Source: an uncultured Anaerobiospirillum sp.
Lineage (GTDB): Bacteria > Pseudomonadota > Gammaproteobacteria > Enterobacterales > Succinivibrionaceae
NCBI GenBank assembly: GCA_944389615.1
Contig: CALXNA010000033.1
Span: 1-37,878 of the forward strand
Length of the DNA stretch: 37,878 nt
Direction: 5' to 3'
The notes beneath the pieces were generated by a model that had not been told where the DNA came from, did no database searches, and was given only the letters and a program-made list of their open reading frames with translations. Shown here piece by piece: positions 25,224-32,954 of the stretch (its first letter is position 1; the number at the start of each line of letters is the position of its first letter). A program made the translations under genes and the position numbers.

Positions 25224-26483
25224 ATGATGATTAACTCTGCCCCGTCTATCGCTCAATACGATCCAGAACTCTTCGCTGCTATGGATGCTGAGAATCAGCG
25301 CCAAGAAGATCACATTGAGCTCATCGCCTCGGAAAATTACGCGAGCCGTTGTGTCATGGAGGCGCAAGGTTCGCAACTGACCAACAAGTACGCTGAGGGC
25401 TACCCGGGCAAGCGTTACTACGGTGGCTGCGAGTACGTCGACCAAGTCGAGCGCTTAGCCATTGAGCGCGCCTGCAAGCTGTTCCACTGCGATTACGCTA
25501 ATGTCCAGCCACACGCTGGTTCGCAGGCTAACTGCGCTGCCTACATGGCTCTGTGCAACCCGGGCGATACCATCTTAGGTCTGTCGCTGGCCGCCGGTGG
25601 TCACTTAACCCACGGCGCTCCTGTCTCCTTCTCGGGCAAGGTCTACCACTCGGTTCAATATGGCGTCAATGCCGCAGGTGAGCTCGATTACGAGGACATC
25701 CGCGCCAAGGCCTTAGAGGTTAAGCCAAAGGTCTTAGTTGCGGGCTTCTCGGCCTACTCGGGCATCGTCGACTGGAAAAAAATGCGTGAGATCGCCGACG
25801 AAGTCGGTGCTTACCTCATGGTCGACATGGCCCACGTCGCAGGCTTGATCGCCGCGGGCGTCTACCCAAGCCCAATTGACTACGCTCACGTCGTCACCTC
25901 CACCACCCACAAGTCCTTAGGTGGTCCACGCTCGGGCTTTATCCTCTCCAACTGCCACGACCAAGACCTCTACAAGCGCTTAAACAGCGCCATCTTCCCG
26001 GGCTCGCAGGGCGGCCCACTGATGCACGTCATCGCCGCTAAGGCCATCGTCTTCAAGGAGGCCATGGAGCCTTGGTTCGTTGAGTACCAAAAGCAGGTCG
26101 TCGCCAATGCTAAGGCTATGTGCGAAGAAGTCATGAAGCGTGGTTACAAGGTCGTCTCCGGCGGTACCCACAACCACTTATTCTTACTGGACTTCATCGG
26201 CCTTGAGATGACCGGTAAGGATGCCGAGACCGCCTTAGGTCAGGCCCACATCACCGTCAATAAGAACTCCGTCCCAGGCGACCCACGCAGCCCATTCATC
26301 ACCTCCGGTCTGCGTCTTGGCACCCCAGCTTGCACCCGCCGCGGCTTTAAGGAGGCCGAGGTTCGTGAGCTGGCCAACATCATCTGCGACATCCTCGACA
26401 ACTACAAGGACGAGGCCGTAATCGCCGCTGCCCGCGAGAAGGTTAAGGCCTTATGCGCTAAGTTCCCAGTCTACAAGAAGTAG
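25224..26483 (+). CDS. glyA: Serine hydroxymethyltransferase
   Basis: GlyA is a cytoplasmic PLP enzyme that converts serine and tetrahydrofolate to glycine and methylene-tetrahydrofolate, feeding FolD. The 419-residue product is close to E. coli GlyA (417): [59 protein letters not shown], and [14 protein letters not shown] with the PLP lysine. TPACTRRGF near the C terminus is also typical. The start is uncertain. ATG 25224 gives the family-like N terminus but has only a distant GGGGAG (25201-25206). TTG 25218 is 11 bases from that site, and ATG 25176 would add 16 unrelated residues. TTA is a frequent leucine codon here, as in fabV. Confidence 0.95.
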   Translation: MMINSAPSIAQYDPELFAAMDAENQRQEDHIELIASENYASRCVMEAQGSQLTNKYAEGYPGKRYYGGCEYVDQVERLAIERACKLFHCDYANVQPHAGSQANCAAYMALCNPGDTILGLSLAAGGHLTHGAPVSFSGKVYHSVQYGVNAAGELDYEDIRAKALEVKPKVLVAGFSAYSGIVDWKKMREIADEVGAYLMVDMAHVAGLIAAGVYPSPIDYAHVVTSTTHKSLGGPRSGFILSNCHDQDLYKRLNSAIFPGSQGGPLMHVIAAKAIVFKEAMEPWFVEYQKQVVANAKAMCEEVMKRGYKVVSGGTHNHLFLLDFIGLEMTGKDAETALGQAHITVNKNSVPGDPRSPFITSGLRLGTPACTRRGFKEAEVRELANIICDILDNYKDEAVIAAAREKVKALCAKFPVYKK

Positions 26484-26521
26484 GACTGGCCTCAGCGCTC
26501 CTTAGGCGCTGAACGCGCTGT

Positions 26522-26569
26522 GGCGCTTTGATGCTGCGGCGCTTTGATGCTGCGGCGCTTTGACGCTGC
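26522..26569 (+). repeat. Three tandem 16-bp repeats 3' of glyA
   Basis: GGCGCTTTGATGCTGC occurs at 26522-26537 and 26538-26553, and with one change at 26554-26569. It lies between the glyA stop and its terminator. Copy number at such a site could vary between strains. Confidence 0.85.
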
Positions 26570-26588
26570 GGCGCAGCGTGCGCCGCTG

Positions 26589-26643
26589 AAAAGCCCCCGG
26601 AAAGTTTGAGTTATCGCACTCACTCTCGACGGCGGGCTTTTTT
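26589..26643 (+). terminator. glyA terminator
   Basis: AAAAGCCC (26589-26596) pairs with GGGCTTTT (26634-26641), and the 3' arm runs on into a T tract. The intervening sequence holds a small GAGT/ACTC hairpin (about 26608-26621). It separates glyA from ribD. Confidence 0.7.
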
Positions 26644-26693
26644 CATGGGCCTAAGCGGCATAAAATGGGGCAAGTTGGTCATTGGGAGGGGCT

Positions 26694-28394
26694 ATGAGCA
26701 AAGTTGAGGGCAAGAAGAGTAAGGACAAGAAGGGCAAGGCTGAGGTCATTACCCCGGTGGAGCTGTCCGATAAGGACGCCCACTTTTTGAAGCTCGCGCT
26801 CAAGGAAGCCAAGCGCGGCCGCTATACCACCTCGCCTAATCCGGCGGTGGGCTGCGTCATGGTGCGCGACGATGACATCATCGGCCAAGGCTTTCACCAT
26901 GCCGCGGGGCAGCCTCATGCCGAGATTATGGCGCTCAAGGACGCAGGCGGCGACGTTGCAGGGGCGACGGCCTATGTCACCTTGGAGCCGTGCTGCCACT
27001 ATGGGCGCACCCCGCCTTGTGCCAAGGCCTTGATCGAGGCGGGCATCAAGCGCGTCGTAATCGGCACGCGCGATCCTAATCCTAAAGTCGCAGGCGGCGG
27101 TATTGCCCTGCTCCAAGAGGCCGGGGTCGAGGTCGTGCTCGCCGGGGGCAAGCTTGCTGACAAGTGCTACCGGCTCAACCGCGCCTTCTTTAAGAGCATC
27201 ACCACTAAGCGCCCGTTTGTCATCACCAAGCTCGGCATGAGCATCGATGGCAAGATTGCCCTCTCCGATGGCTCATCGAAGTGGATCACGAACGAGCAAA
27301 GCCGCTCTGACGGCCAGCGCCTGCGCCTGTGGTCAGATGTCCTCATCACTACAGCCGCCACCGTGCGCGTTGATAACCCGCGCTATAACGTACGTATCGA
27401 TGAGCTGCCAGCTGAGGTCATGTCCGGGCTTGATACCGCCTTGATCCGCCAGCCGCTTAAAGTCGTGATCGACACGCAGGGCACCTTATGCCAAGGCTAC
27501 GACGAGGCGCTGTTGCGGCCTTTCTCAATCTTTAGCCAAGGTGAGTGCTTTATCGCGGTCGGCACACGCCAAAACCTCGAAAAGATCCACGCTGCCGTGC
27601 AGGCCGCTCAAGAGGCCAGGACGGAGCTTAAGCTCCCGGCCGCGCGTACTAAGTCGGGCTGGCAGGTCTCCGCTGAGCGCATCATCGCCTCCAGCCCTAA
27701 CTTCGTGCTCGAGCGCTTTGCCGAGCGTGTCTCGATCTTGGTGCTGCCGCAGCAGCGTGATCACGTCTCCTTAGAGGCCTTGCTTGATTTCTTGGGCACC
27801 AAGGAGCTGCGCGTCGCCATGGTCGAAGCCGGTGCGGGCCTGACCTCGGCCTTCTTAAACCAAGGCCTCGTCGACGAGTGCTATTGCTACCTAGCCCCGA
27901 TGTTCTTAGGCCACAGCGCCCAAAGCGGCCTCAAGCTCCCCGAACCGCCGACCTTGGCTGCTGCCCAGCGCTTTGCCCATATGGACAGTACGGTCATCGG
28001 CGACAACGTCTTAGTGGTCTTATCCCAGCCGGTGCACCCGCAGGTTAAGGCCCCAGCTAAGAAGACCACCAAGAAGGCGACCAAGGCGACCACCAAGGCG
28101 GCAGCCTCAACTGTAGCTGAGTCTGACACTAAGCCTGCAGCCCAAGCCACGACCAAGTCGGCCACGACTAAGGCGGCTGCCAAGACGACAACCAAGGCAG
28201 CTGCTAAGGCTAAAAGCGCCACCAAGACGGCTCCTAAGAGCGCGCCTAAGGCGAGCGCCGCCAAGGAAGCGGCTCAAACGGCTCAGTCTGCGCCGAAGAA
28301 GACCACCGCCAAGAAGTCGGCCTCTACCAAGGCCACTACTAAGACGGCCACGGTTCCGGCCAAGCGGGCTCCTAAAGCGCAGGCGGCGCAGTAG
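26694..28394 (+). CDS. ribD: Riboflavin deaminase/reductase RibD with a long histone-like C-terminal tail
   Basis: RibD carries out deamination and then side-chain reduction of the pyrimidine intermediate in riboflavin synthesis. The 566-residue product has a 25-residue Lys-rich N-terminal extension. The deaminase domain follows (NPAVGCVMV; zinc ligands His75 in HAE, Cys100 in EPCCHYG, Cys109 in PPCA). The reductase domain (TKLGMSIDGKIAL, SKWITNEQSR, LVDECYCYLAP) ends near residue 447. E. coli RibD is 367 residues. The last 115-120 residues are almost only Lys, Ala, Thr, Ser, Pro and Gln with TKAAAK-type repeats, like histone H1 or AlgP. The tail resembles that on AccC. ATG 26694 has GGGAGGGG just upstream; TTG 26682 would precede that site. 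Confidence 0.94.
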   Translation: MSKVEGKKSKDKKGKAEVITPVELSDKDAHFLKLALKEAKRGRYTTSPNPAVGCVMVRDDDIIGQGFHHAAGQPHAEIMALKDAGGDVAGATAYVTLEPCCHYGRTPPCAKALIEAGIKRVVIGTRDPNPKVAGGGIALLQEAGVEVVLAGGKLADKCYRLNRAFFKSITTKRPFVITKLGMSIDGKIALSDGSSKWITNEQSRSDGQRLRLWSDVLITTAATVRVDNPRYNVRIDELPAEVMSGLDTALIRQPLKVVIDTQGTLCQGYDEALLRPFSIFSQGECFIAVGTRQNLEKIHAAVQAAQEARTELKLPAARTKSGWQVSAERIIASSPNFVLERFAERVSILVLPQQRDHVSLEALLDFLGTKELRVAMVEAGAGLTSAFLNQGLVDECYCYLAPMFLGHSAQSGLKLPEPPTLAAAQRFAHMDSTVIGDNVLVVLSQPVHPQVKAPAKKTTKKATKATTKAAASTVAESDTKPAAQATTKSATTKAAAKTTTKAAAKAKSATKTAPKSAPKASAAKEAAQTAQSAPKKTTAKKSASTKATTKTATVPAKRAPKAQAAQ

Positions 28395-28517
28395 GTGCCG
28401 CGGCGCCACCCCGTGTGCGCGTCCGCGCTGTGCGTTCACCGCGCGCGTCCGCGCACGGAGCGTGGGTCTTAGGGTAAGATAGGGGGCCTTTGTGGTTTTC
28501 GTTGAGCGAGGGGTGTG

Positions 28518-29210
28518 ATGTTTACGGGAATTGTGCAGAGCGTCGGTGTGTTGCAGAGCATTGTGCGCCAAGGCAAGGGCGCGCATGTGGTGGTTGCCAC
28601 TGAGCCGGGCTTCTTGCCGGGCAAGGTGCAGCTGGGCGACTCCATTGCCACCAATGGTGTGTGCCTGACGGCTACAGCCTTACGGGATACGGCCTATGAG
28701 GCTGATCTGTCCTTTGAGAGCTTCAATCTCACCGCCTTCGCGCAGTACACCCCGGGGGTCAAACTCAATTTGGAGCTGGCGTGCACGCCGGTCACACGCC
28801 TTGGCGGCCACATCATGCAGGGGCATGTCGATGGCGTGGGTACGGTGCTTGAGCGCTACCGCGTCGATAAGGCGCTCAACATCTGGATTAAGGCGCCGCA
28901 GGCCTTGGCCCGCTACATTGCGATGAAGGGCTCGATCGCGGTCGATGGCATCTCCTTGACCGTCAATGAAGTGCGCGACTGCGACTTCCGCCTGACCTTG
29001 ATCCCCCATACCCAAGGCGAAGTGGCCACCACCTTTAACCCGGGCTCGGTGGTCAACCTCGAGGTCGACGTCATCGCGCGCTATCTTGAGCGCTTGATGG
29101 TGGCAGGCGCCCTGCCCGGCGCGGGCGCGGTGACGCCGCCTGTGGCGGCGGCAGGCGAGCAGGGCAGTCGCGTCAGCCTGTCCTCGCTGCAAGCAAATGG
29201 CTTTTTGTAG
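28518..29210 (+). CDS. ribE: Riboflavin synthase alpha chain
   Basis: This enzyme dismutates two molecules of 6,7-dimethyl-8-ribityllumazine into riboflavin and the pyrimidine. The 230-residue product begins with the invariant MFTGIVQ and has two lumazine-binding repeats: LGDSIATNGVCLTAT in the first and KGSIAVDGISLTVNEV in the second, with GGHIMQGHVDGVG between. GAGGGG at 28508-28513 supports ATG 28518; the in-frame GTG at 28515 is too close to the site. The E. coli name for this enzyme is RibC; RibE is used in many other annotations. It lies between ribD and ribH, unlike in E. coli where it is unlinked. Confidence 0.95.
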   Translation: MFTGIVQSVGVLQSIVRQGKGAHVVVATEPGFLPGKVQLGDSIATNGVCLTATALRDTAYEADLSFESFNLTAFAQYTPGVKLNLELACTPVTRLGGHIMQGHVDGVGTVLERYRVDKALNIWIKAPQALARYIAMKGSIAVDGISLTVNEVRDCDFRLTLIPHTQGEVATTFNPGSVVNLEVDVIARYLERLMVAGALPGAGAVTPPVAAAGEQGSRVSLSSLQANGFL

Positions 29211-29218
29211 GGCCTTCT

Positions 29219-29280
29219 TGCTATACTAACGGCCGCAAAATGCGGTGCGATGGGGGTCTGCCCCCTAAGTTGGTATTTTT
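29219..29280 (+). promoter_or_regulatory. ribH promoter (extended -10) with leader hairpin
   Basis: TGC-TATACT at 29219-29227 is a good extended -10, starting 9 bases after the ribE stop. The leader holds GGGGG-TCTG-CCCCC (29252-29265), with a T5 run (29276-29280) after an 8-10-base gap. The T run is not adjacent to the stem, so it is only a possible attenuator. GGGAG at 29282-29286 is the ribH Shine-Dalgarno. Confidence 0.5.
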
Positions 29281-29292
29281 CGGGAGTCTGCG

Positions 29293-29769
29293 ATGGCAGT
29301 TAATTTTATTGAGGGCATTAAGCCTTGCTCTGATGCCAAGGTCGGCATTGTCGTTTCGCGTTTCAACAGCTTCATCTGCGAGCGTCTGTTAGAGGGCGCC
29401 TTAGATACCTTAAAGCGCGAAGGCCAAGTTGAGGACTCCAACGTCACCGTGGTACGGGTACCGGGCGCCATCGAGATTCCGTTGGCCTTAGACCTGATGG
29501 CCAAGAGCGGCAAGTACGACGCGCTCATCGCCTTAGGCTGCGTCATCCGCGGCGCGACCTATCACTTCGAGGTGGTCGCCAACGAGTGCGCCAAGGGCAT
29601 TACCCAAGTTACCTTAAAGCACGACTGCATCGTCTCCAATGGTGTGCTGACTACCAACACCATCGATGAAGCTGTCCAGCGTGCTGGTTCCAAGGCAGGC
29701 AACAAGGGCAGCGAAGCTGCCTCGGCCGCCTTAGAAATGATTAACGTCACCCGCCAACTCAAGGCCTAA
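29293..29769 (+). CDS. ribH: 6,7-dimethyl-8-ribityllumazine synthase
   Basis: RibH condenses the ribityl-pyrimidine with dihydroxybutanone phosphate to make the substrate of riboflavin synthase; it forms large cytoplasmic capsids or pentamers. The 158-residue product matches E. coli RibH (156): [49 protein letters not shown] with the catalytic His91, [17 protein letters not shown], and [22 protein letters not shown] 6 bases upstream supports the ATG. Leucine is mainly TTA, suggesting high expression. Confidence 0.97.
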   Translation: MAVNFIEGIKPCSDAKVGIVVSRFNSFICERLLEGALDTLKREGQVEDSNVTVVRVPGAIEIPLALDLMAKSGKYDALIALGCVIRGATYHFEVVANECAKGITQVTLKHDCIVSNGVLTTNTIDEAVQRAGSKAGNKGSEAASAALEMINVTRQLKA

Positions 29770-29948
29770 GCCTATTGGTCTCGGCCTCGGCCTATTGGCC
29801 ACGGCCCGAGGCCCGAGTCTGGCCTGCGGCCTCGGCCCAGCGGCCGTAAGGCCGCAGGCGGCGTGATTGAGCCCAAGCTGCAGCTGAGGTGGCCTTCGGC
29901 CGCCTGAGCGCGGCTTGGGTTTGTGTTCTTGTTAGAGGTTCTGGTTTT
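29770..29948. other. GC-rich palindromic ribH-nusB spacer
   Basis: Dense GGCC-containing inverted repeats. GCCTATTGG occurs twice (about 29770 and 29790). GCGGCCGTAAGGCCGC is a hairpin near 29840, and AGGTGGC/GCCGCCT around a CTTCG loop forms another at 29887-29905. No gene. The structures could stall or tune read-through into nusB. Confidence 0.45.
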
Positions 29949-30389
29949 ATGGATCAAACTGAGGGTGCAGTCACTCCGGCGATGCGTCATAAGGCGCGCC
30001 ACTTTGCGCTGCAGGCGATTTATCAGTGGCAGTTGACGGGCATGTCAGCCTCGACCATTGAGCAGCAGTTCTTAGAAGATCAACCGGTCGCCGGTGCCGA
30101 TCTTGATTACATGCATGACTTGATTCAGGGCGTCATCGCTAACTGCGATACCTTGGACTCTGCCTTTGCTCCGTTCTTATCGCGGCCGTTAAAAGACCTC
30201 GATCAGGTGGACAAGGCCATCTTACGCATCGGCACCTTCGAGCTGATGTACCGCCAAGAAGTCCCCTTCAAGGTCGTGATCAACGAGGCCATTGTCTTAG
30301 CTAAGTCCTTTGCCGAGCAAGATAGCCATAAGTTCGTCAACGGCGTCTTAGACAAGGTGATTAAGAGCATCCAAGCGCAAAAGAGCTAA
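29949..30389 (+). CDS. nusB: Transcription antitermination factor NusB
   Basis: NusB binds boxA RNA with NusE (ribosomal protein S10) and helps RNA polymerase read through terminators in rRNA operons. The 146-residue product aligns with E. coli NusB (139): RHKARHFALQAIYQWQLTG, LMYRQEVPFKVVINEAIVLAKSFAEQDSHKFVNGVLDK. The ATG at 29949 is chosen by family alignment; AGAGG lies 10 bases upstream. An in-frame start at 29889 would add 20 unrelated residues. The ribH-nusB-thiL order matches E. coli. Confidence 0.95.
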   Translation: MDQTEGAVTPAMRHKARHFALQAIYQWQLTGMSASTIEQQFLEDQPVAGADLDYMHDLIQGVIANCDTLDSAFAPFLSRPLKDLDQVDKAILRIGTFELMYRQEVPFKVVINEAIVLAKSFAEQDSHKFVNGVLDKVIKSIQAQKS

Positions 30390-30466
30390 GCGCAGCTCAG
30401 CGGCGCCTGCGGCGCCTGCGGCGCTAGCGCGCAGGTGCGCAGCGCGTGGTAAAGATAGGAGCGACG

Positions 30467-30495
30467 AGATTGGACCCTGCGGGGTCTAATTTTTT
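30467..30495 (+). terminator. Terminator between nusB and thiL
   Basis: AGATTGGACCC (30467-30477) pairs, with two G-U wobbles, with GGGTCTAATTT (30482-30492) around TGCG. A T run follows to 30495. Only 16 bases separate it from the thiL start, too few for a promoter. thiL therefore depends on read-through, or the hairpin is an attenuator. Confidence 0.75.
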
Positions 30496-30511
30496 GTGAT
30501 GGGGTGAGGCG

Positions 30512-31633
30512 ATGGTGCGCGACGAATTTTCCTTTATCCAGCAGTACTTTGCGCGGCTGCCGCATGCGGCCTATCAGGAGAATGGGGCGGCGGCAGAGGC
30601 CGGAGTGGTGCGGGGCATTGGCGATGATGCGGCCATTCTCAAGCTTGACGGCTCCTATGCCATTACCACCGATACCCTCGTGGAGAATGTGCACTTCTTT
30701 ACCAACTTCAACCCCTATCTGCTCGGCGCGCGCTCCTTGGAGGTCAACTTCTCGGATGTCTACGCCATGGGCGCGCTGCCGCAGTACATCACGCTCTCCT
30801 TGGACATCCCCGAGCGCTATCTTGACTTTGCCCAGTTCTGGCAGCCCTTTGCTCAAGGCGTCGAAGACTGCCTTGCGCGCCACAACTGCTTTCTTATCGG
30901 CGGCAATGTCACGCACAGCAGCAATCGCAATGCGCCGCTGACTATCTCCGCGACCGCCTTTGGACGCAATGTGGCTGAACATAACCTCTGCCGCAATGGC
31001 GCTGAGGTCGGCGATCGCATTTACGTTACGGGCTCTTTGGGCGCCAATGGCTTGTACGTCAAGACGGTCTATAACAATACCCTGCGTAACCTTGAGCTTG
31101 AGGAGCGTCGTCGCTTTGAAGAGCATGCCTTCCACTACGATGAGCGCATTGCGCGGCTGATTCCGCATGTCATGCGCTATAGCAAGTGTGGCATCGATGT
31201 CTCCGATGGCTTGCTCGGCGACCTCAGCCACATCCTGATGCAATCGCAGTGCGCCGCGCGCCTCGACTACGAGAGCCTGCCCTTAGATGAGCTCTGCCGC
31301 GAGCTCTTAGCGCCCTTTAAGGTTTCCGAGAAGTCCTTGCTCAAGCTCGCCTTAAGCGCCGGGGGCGACTACAACCTCGTCTTCACCATCCCAGCGGTGC
31401 AGCAGGCCGCCTTTGAAGCCGAAGTGCAGGCCGATCCGGCCTTGGCGGGCTTTTTGTGCACCGGCATCGGTGAGGTGGTGGCAAGTGAGCAAGAGCGCGA
31501 CTGGGCGCAAAGCTTCCTGCAAACGGACGGGGGCCTCATCACCATCGTCAACCACCACGGCGAGCCAACCACCTTGCGCCTCGGCACGGGGTCGTACAAC
31601 CACTTCCTGACCAACAGCTCGCTGCCGGACTAA
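30512..31633 (+). CDS. thiL: Thiamine-monophosphate kinase
   Basis: ThiL phosphorylates thiamine monophosphate to thiamine diphosphate, the active cofactor. The 373-residue product starts like E. coli ThiL (EFSFIQQYFARLP) and has GIGDDAAIL, TTDTLVENVHF, NFSDVYAMGALPQYITLSL and CGIDVSDGLLGDLSHI. It is longer than E. coli ThiL (325), with insertions in the middle and at the C terminus. Where E. coli has GGEDYEL this protein has AGGDYNL. GAGG is only 2 bases from ATG 30512, so the GTG at 30515 is an equally likely start. Activity is likely, but the changed motif deserves a check. Confidence 0.9.
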   Translation: MVRDEFSFIQQYFARLPHAAYQENGAAAEAGVVRGIGDDAAILKLDGSYAITTDTLVENVHFFTNFNPYLLGARSLEVNFSDVYAMGALPQYITLSLDIPERYLDFAQFWQPFAQGVEDCLARHNCFLIGGNVTHSSNRNAPLTISATAFGRNVAEHNLCRNGAEVGDRIYVTGSLGANGLYVKTVYNNTLRNLELEERRRFEEHAFHYDERIARLIPHVMRYSKCGIDVSDGLLGDLSHILMQSQCAARLDYESLPLDELCRELLAPFKVSEKSLLKLALSAGGDYNLVFTIPAVQQAAFEAEVQADPALAGFLCTGIGEVVASEQERDWAQSFLQTDGGLITIVNHHGEPTTLRLGTGSYNHFLTNSSLPD

Positions 31634-31811
31634 GCCGTTCGCCGAAGGCCTAGCGCAACCACGGGCGCAGCGGCGTAGCGGCGCCGCGCGATGAGCGCGG
31701 CTGCACCTGCGCGCACAGCGCAAGGTAATTTGCGCGCACCTAAGTCAGGCATAAGGTCTCCGTGGTAAGCTATGCTTCCGTGATCTTTTCACTGATTGGA
31801 TTTTGTTGGTT

Positions 31812-32618
31812 ATGAAGAAGAATCTGTTAGCCGTGTCGGTATTTGGTGCCGCCGCGCTGATGCTAGGGGCTTGTGGTGAGGATAAGGCGGTAGCCGCCCA
31901 AGGCGCGGGCACCGAGAACGCCACGGCCGCCGTCGGGGTGGAGCGCCCGAGCGCTGCGATCTCCGCGGAGTCGTCGTTTGACGATAAGGTCTCCTACTCG
32001 ATTGGCGCCAGCGTTGGTACCTACATTGCCACCATTCAGCGTGACCAAAGCGAGTTCATTGGCAACTTAGACCAAGACCTCGTAATCCAAGGCTTTATCG
32101 ACGCCATCAACAGCAAGACGGCTCTCTCGGAGAAGGATATCGCCGATACCTTAGTGGCCTTAGACCAAAAGGTACGTGAGGGCTTGGAGAAGAAGGCAGC
32201 CGAGGAGGCCAACCAAAACTTAGAGGCCGGCAAGAAGTTCTTAGCTGATAACGCTAAGGCCGAAGGCGTGCAGACCACCGCTTCGGGCCTGCAATACAAG
32301 ATTGTCGCCGAAGGTTCGGGCAAGAGCCCAACCACCACGGATACGGTACGCGTCCGCTATAAGGGCACCACGATCGACGGCCAAGTCTTCGATGAGCAAA
32401 AGGAGCCGATCGCTTTCCCATTGGCCAACATCATCCCAGGCTGGACTGAGGGTTTACAGCTGATGAAGGAGGGCGGCAAGGCCATCCTCTACATCCCATC
32501 GGATCTTGCCTACGGCGAGATGGGGGCTGGTGATCTGATCAAGCCCAACTCGGTCTTGATCTTTGAGATTGAGTTAGTCGAGGTCGTACCTCCAGTCGGC
32601 AGTGACGAGCAGAAGTAA
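31812..32618 (+). CDS. FKBP-type peptidyl-prolyl isomerase lipoprotein (FkpA/Mip-like)
   Basis: This is a folding catalyst of the periplasm or outer membrane. The 268-residue product has a lipoprotein signal (MKKNLLAVSVFGAAALMLGAC, lipidated Cys21). A low-complexity linker comes next. The helical FKBP N-terminal dimerisation domain follows (SYSIGASVGTYI onward). The C-terminal FKBP domain (about 165-255) has TVRVRYKGTTIDGQVFD, IIPGWTEGLQLMKEGGKAILYIPSDLAYGEMGAG and LIFEIELVEV. E. coli FkpA is a soluble periplasmic protein, whereas Mip-type relatives are surface-exposed. ATG 31812 gives a proper signal peptide; TTG 31803 is an alternative. A terminator follows at 32640. Confidence 0.93.
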   Translation: MKKNLLAVSVFGAAALMLGACGEDKAVAAQGAGTENATAAVGVERPSAAISAESSFDDKVSYSIGASVGTYIATIQRDQSEFIGNLDQDLVIQGFIDAINSKTALSEKDIADTLVALDQKVREGLEKKAAEEANQNLEAGKKFLADNAKAEGVQTTASGLQYKIVAEGSGKSPTTTDTVRVRYKGTTIDGQVFDEQKEPIAFPLANIIPGWTEGLQLMKEGGKAILYIPSDLAYGEMGAGDLIKPNSVLIFEIELVEVVPPVGSDEQK

Positions 32619-32639
32619 GTCGCCCGCTGCTTGACTTAG

Positions 32640-32684
32640 GCCCACGCAAGACCGGCTCTGCGCCGCGCCTTGGTGGGCTTTTTT
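32640..32684 (+). terminator. Terminator of the FKBP lipoprotein gene
   Basis: GCCCAC (32640-32645) and CAAG (32647-32650) pair with CTTG (32669-32672) and GTGGGC (32673-32678). A six-base T run follows. It lies 20 bases beyond the stop codon. Confidence 0.78.
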
Positions 32685-32710
32685 GCGCCCACAGCCAGCC
32701 CTCTGTATTG

Positions 32711-32954
32711 CCCGAGGGTCGCCCACAGCTTTGGGTGCGTGCCAGAGCTGCCGTCCCTTTAGAGACTGCTGCAGCACTCGAAGGCCGCCCGCAGTCTTGA
32801 AGGCGTGCCCAAGCTGCCACCCCATAGAGACCAATTCGGTACCTGAGGGTAGTCCGCAGCTTTGGGCGAGCGCCTAAGCTGCCATCCCATAGAGACCACT
32901 ACAGCACCTGAAGGCCACCCGCAGCTTGTGGGCCGCTGCTATTCCTTAGAGACC
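32711..32954. repeat. Tandem 65-bp repeats with TAGAGACC core, overlapping the end of acrB
   Basis: AGAGAC cores start at 32761, 32826, 32891 and 32948, at spacings of 65, 65 and 57 bases. The shared unit includes AAGCTGCCATCCCATAGAGACC and, after the core, CAGCACCTGAAGG and CCGCAGCTT. Units are diverged (about 70-80 percent by eye). The last core lies inside acrB and codes its final residues (KVSKE). It resembles the repeats at 1-216 and 11596-11950. Positions 32619-32938 contain no gene. Confidence 0.85.

Noticed and set aside
26484..26693. FMN riboswitch upstream of ribD
   Set aside because: The space holds the 16-bp repeats and the glyA terminator; the conserved RFN element sequence blocks are not visible.
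28680..29192. 170-codon minus-strand frame over ribE
   Set aside because: It lies opposite the well-conserved riboflavin synthase and has no family resemblance or ribosome-binding site.
30390..30511. TPP riboswitch before thiL
   Set aside because: No CUGAGA-type THI-box sequence is seen; the structure there is a plain terminator hairpin.
30386..31243. 285-codon minus-strand frame over thiL
   Set aside because: It is the complement of the recognisable ThiL coding sequence; long shadow frames are common in DNA this GC-rich.
32711..32954. CRISPR-like regular spacing of a short core
   Set aside because: The units are diverged over their whole length and the sequence between cores is itself repeated, so there are no unique spacers. 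No cas gene is nearby.
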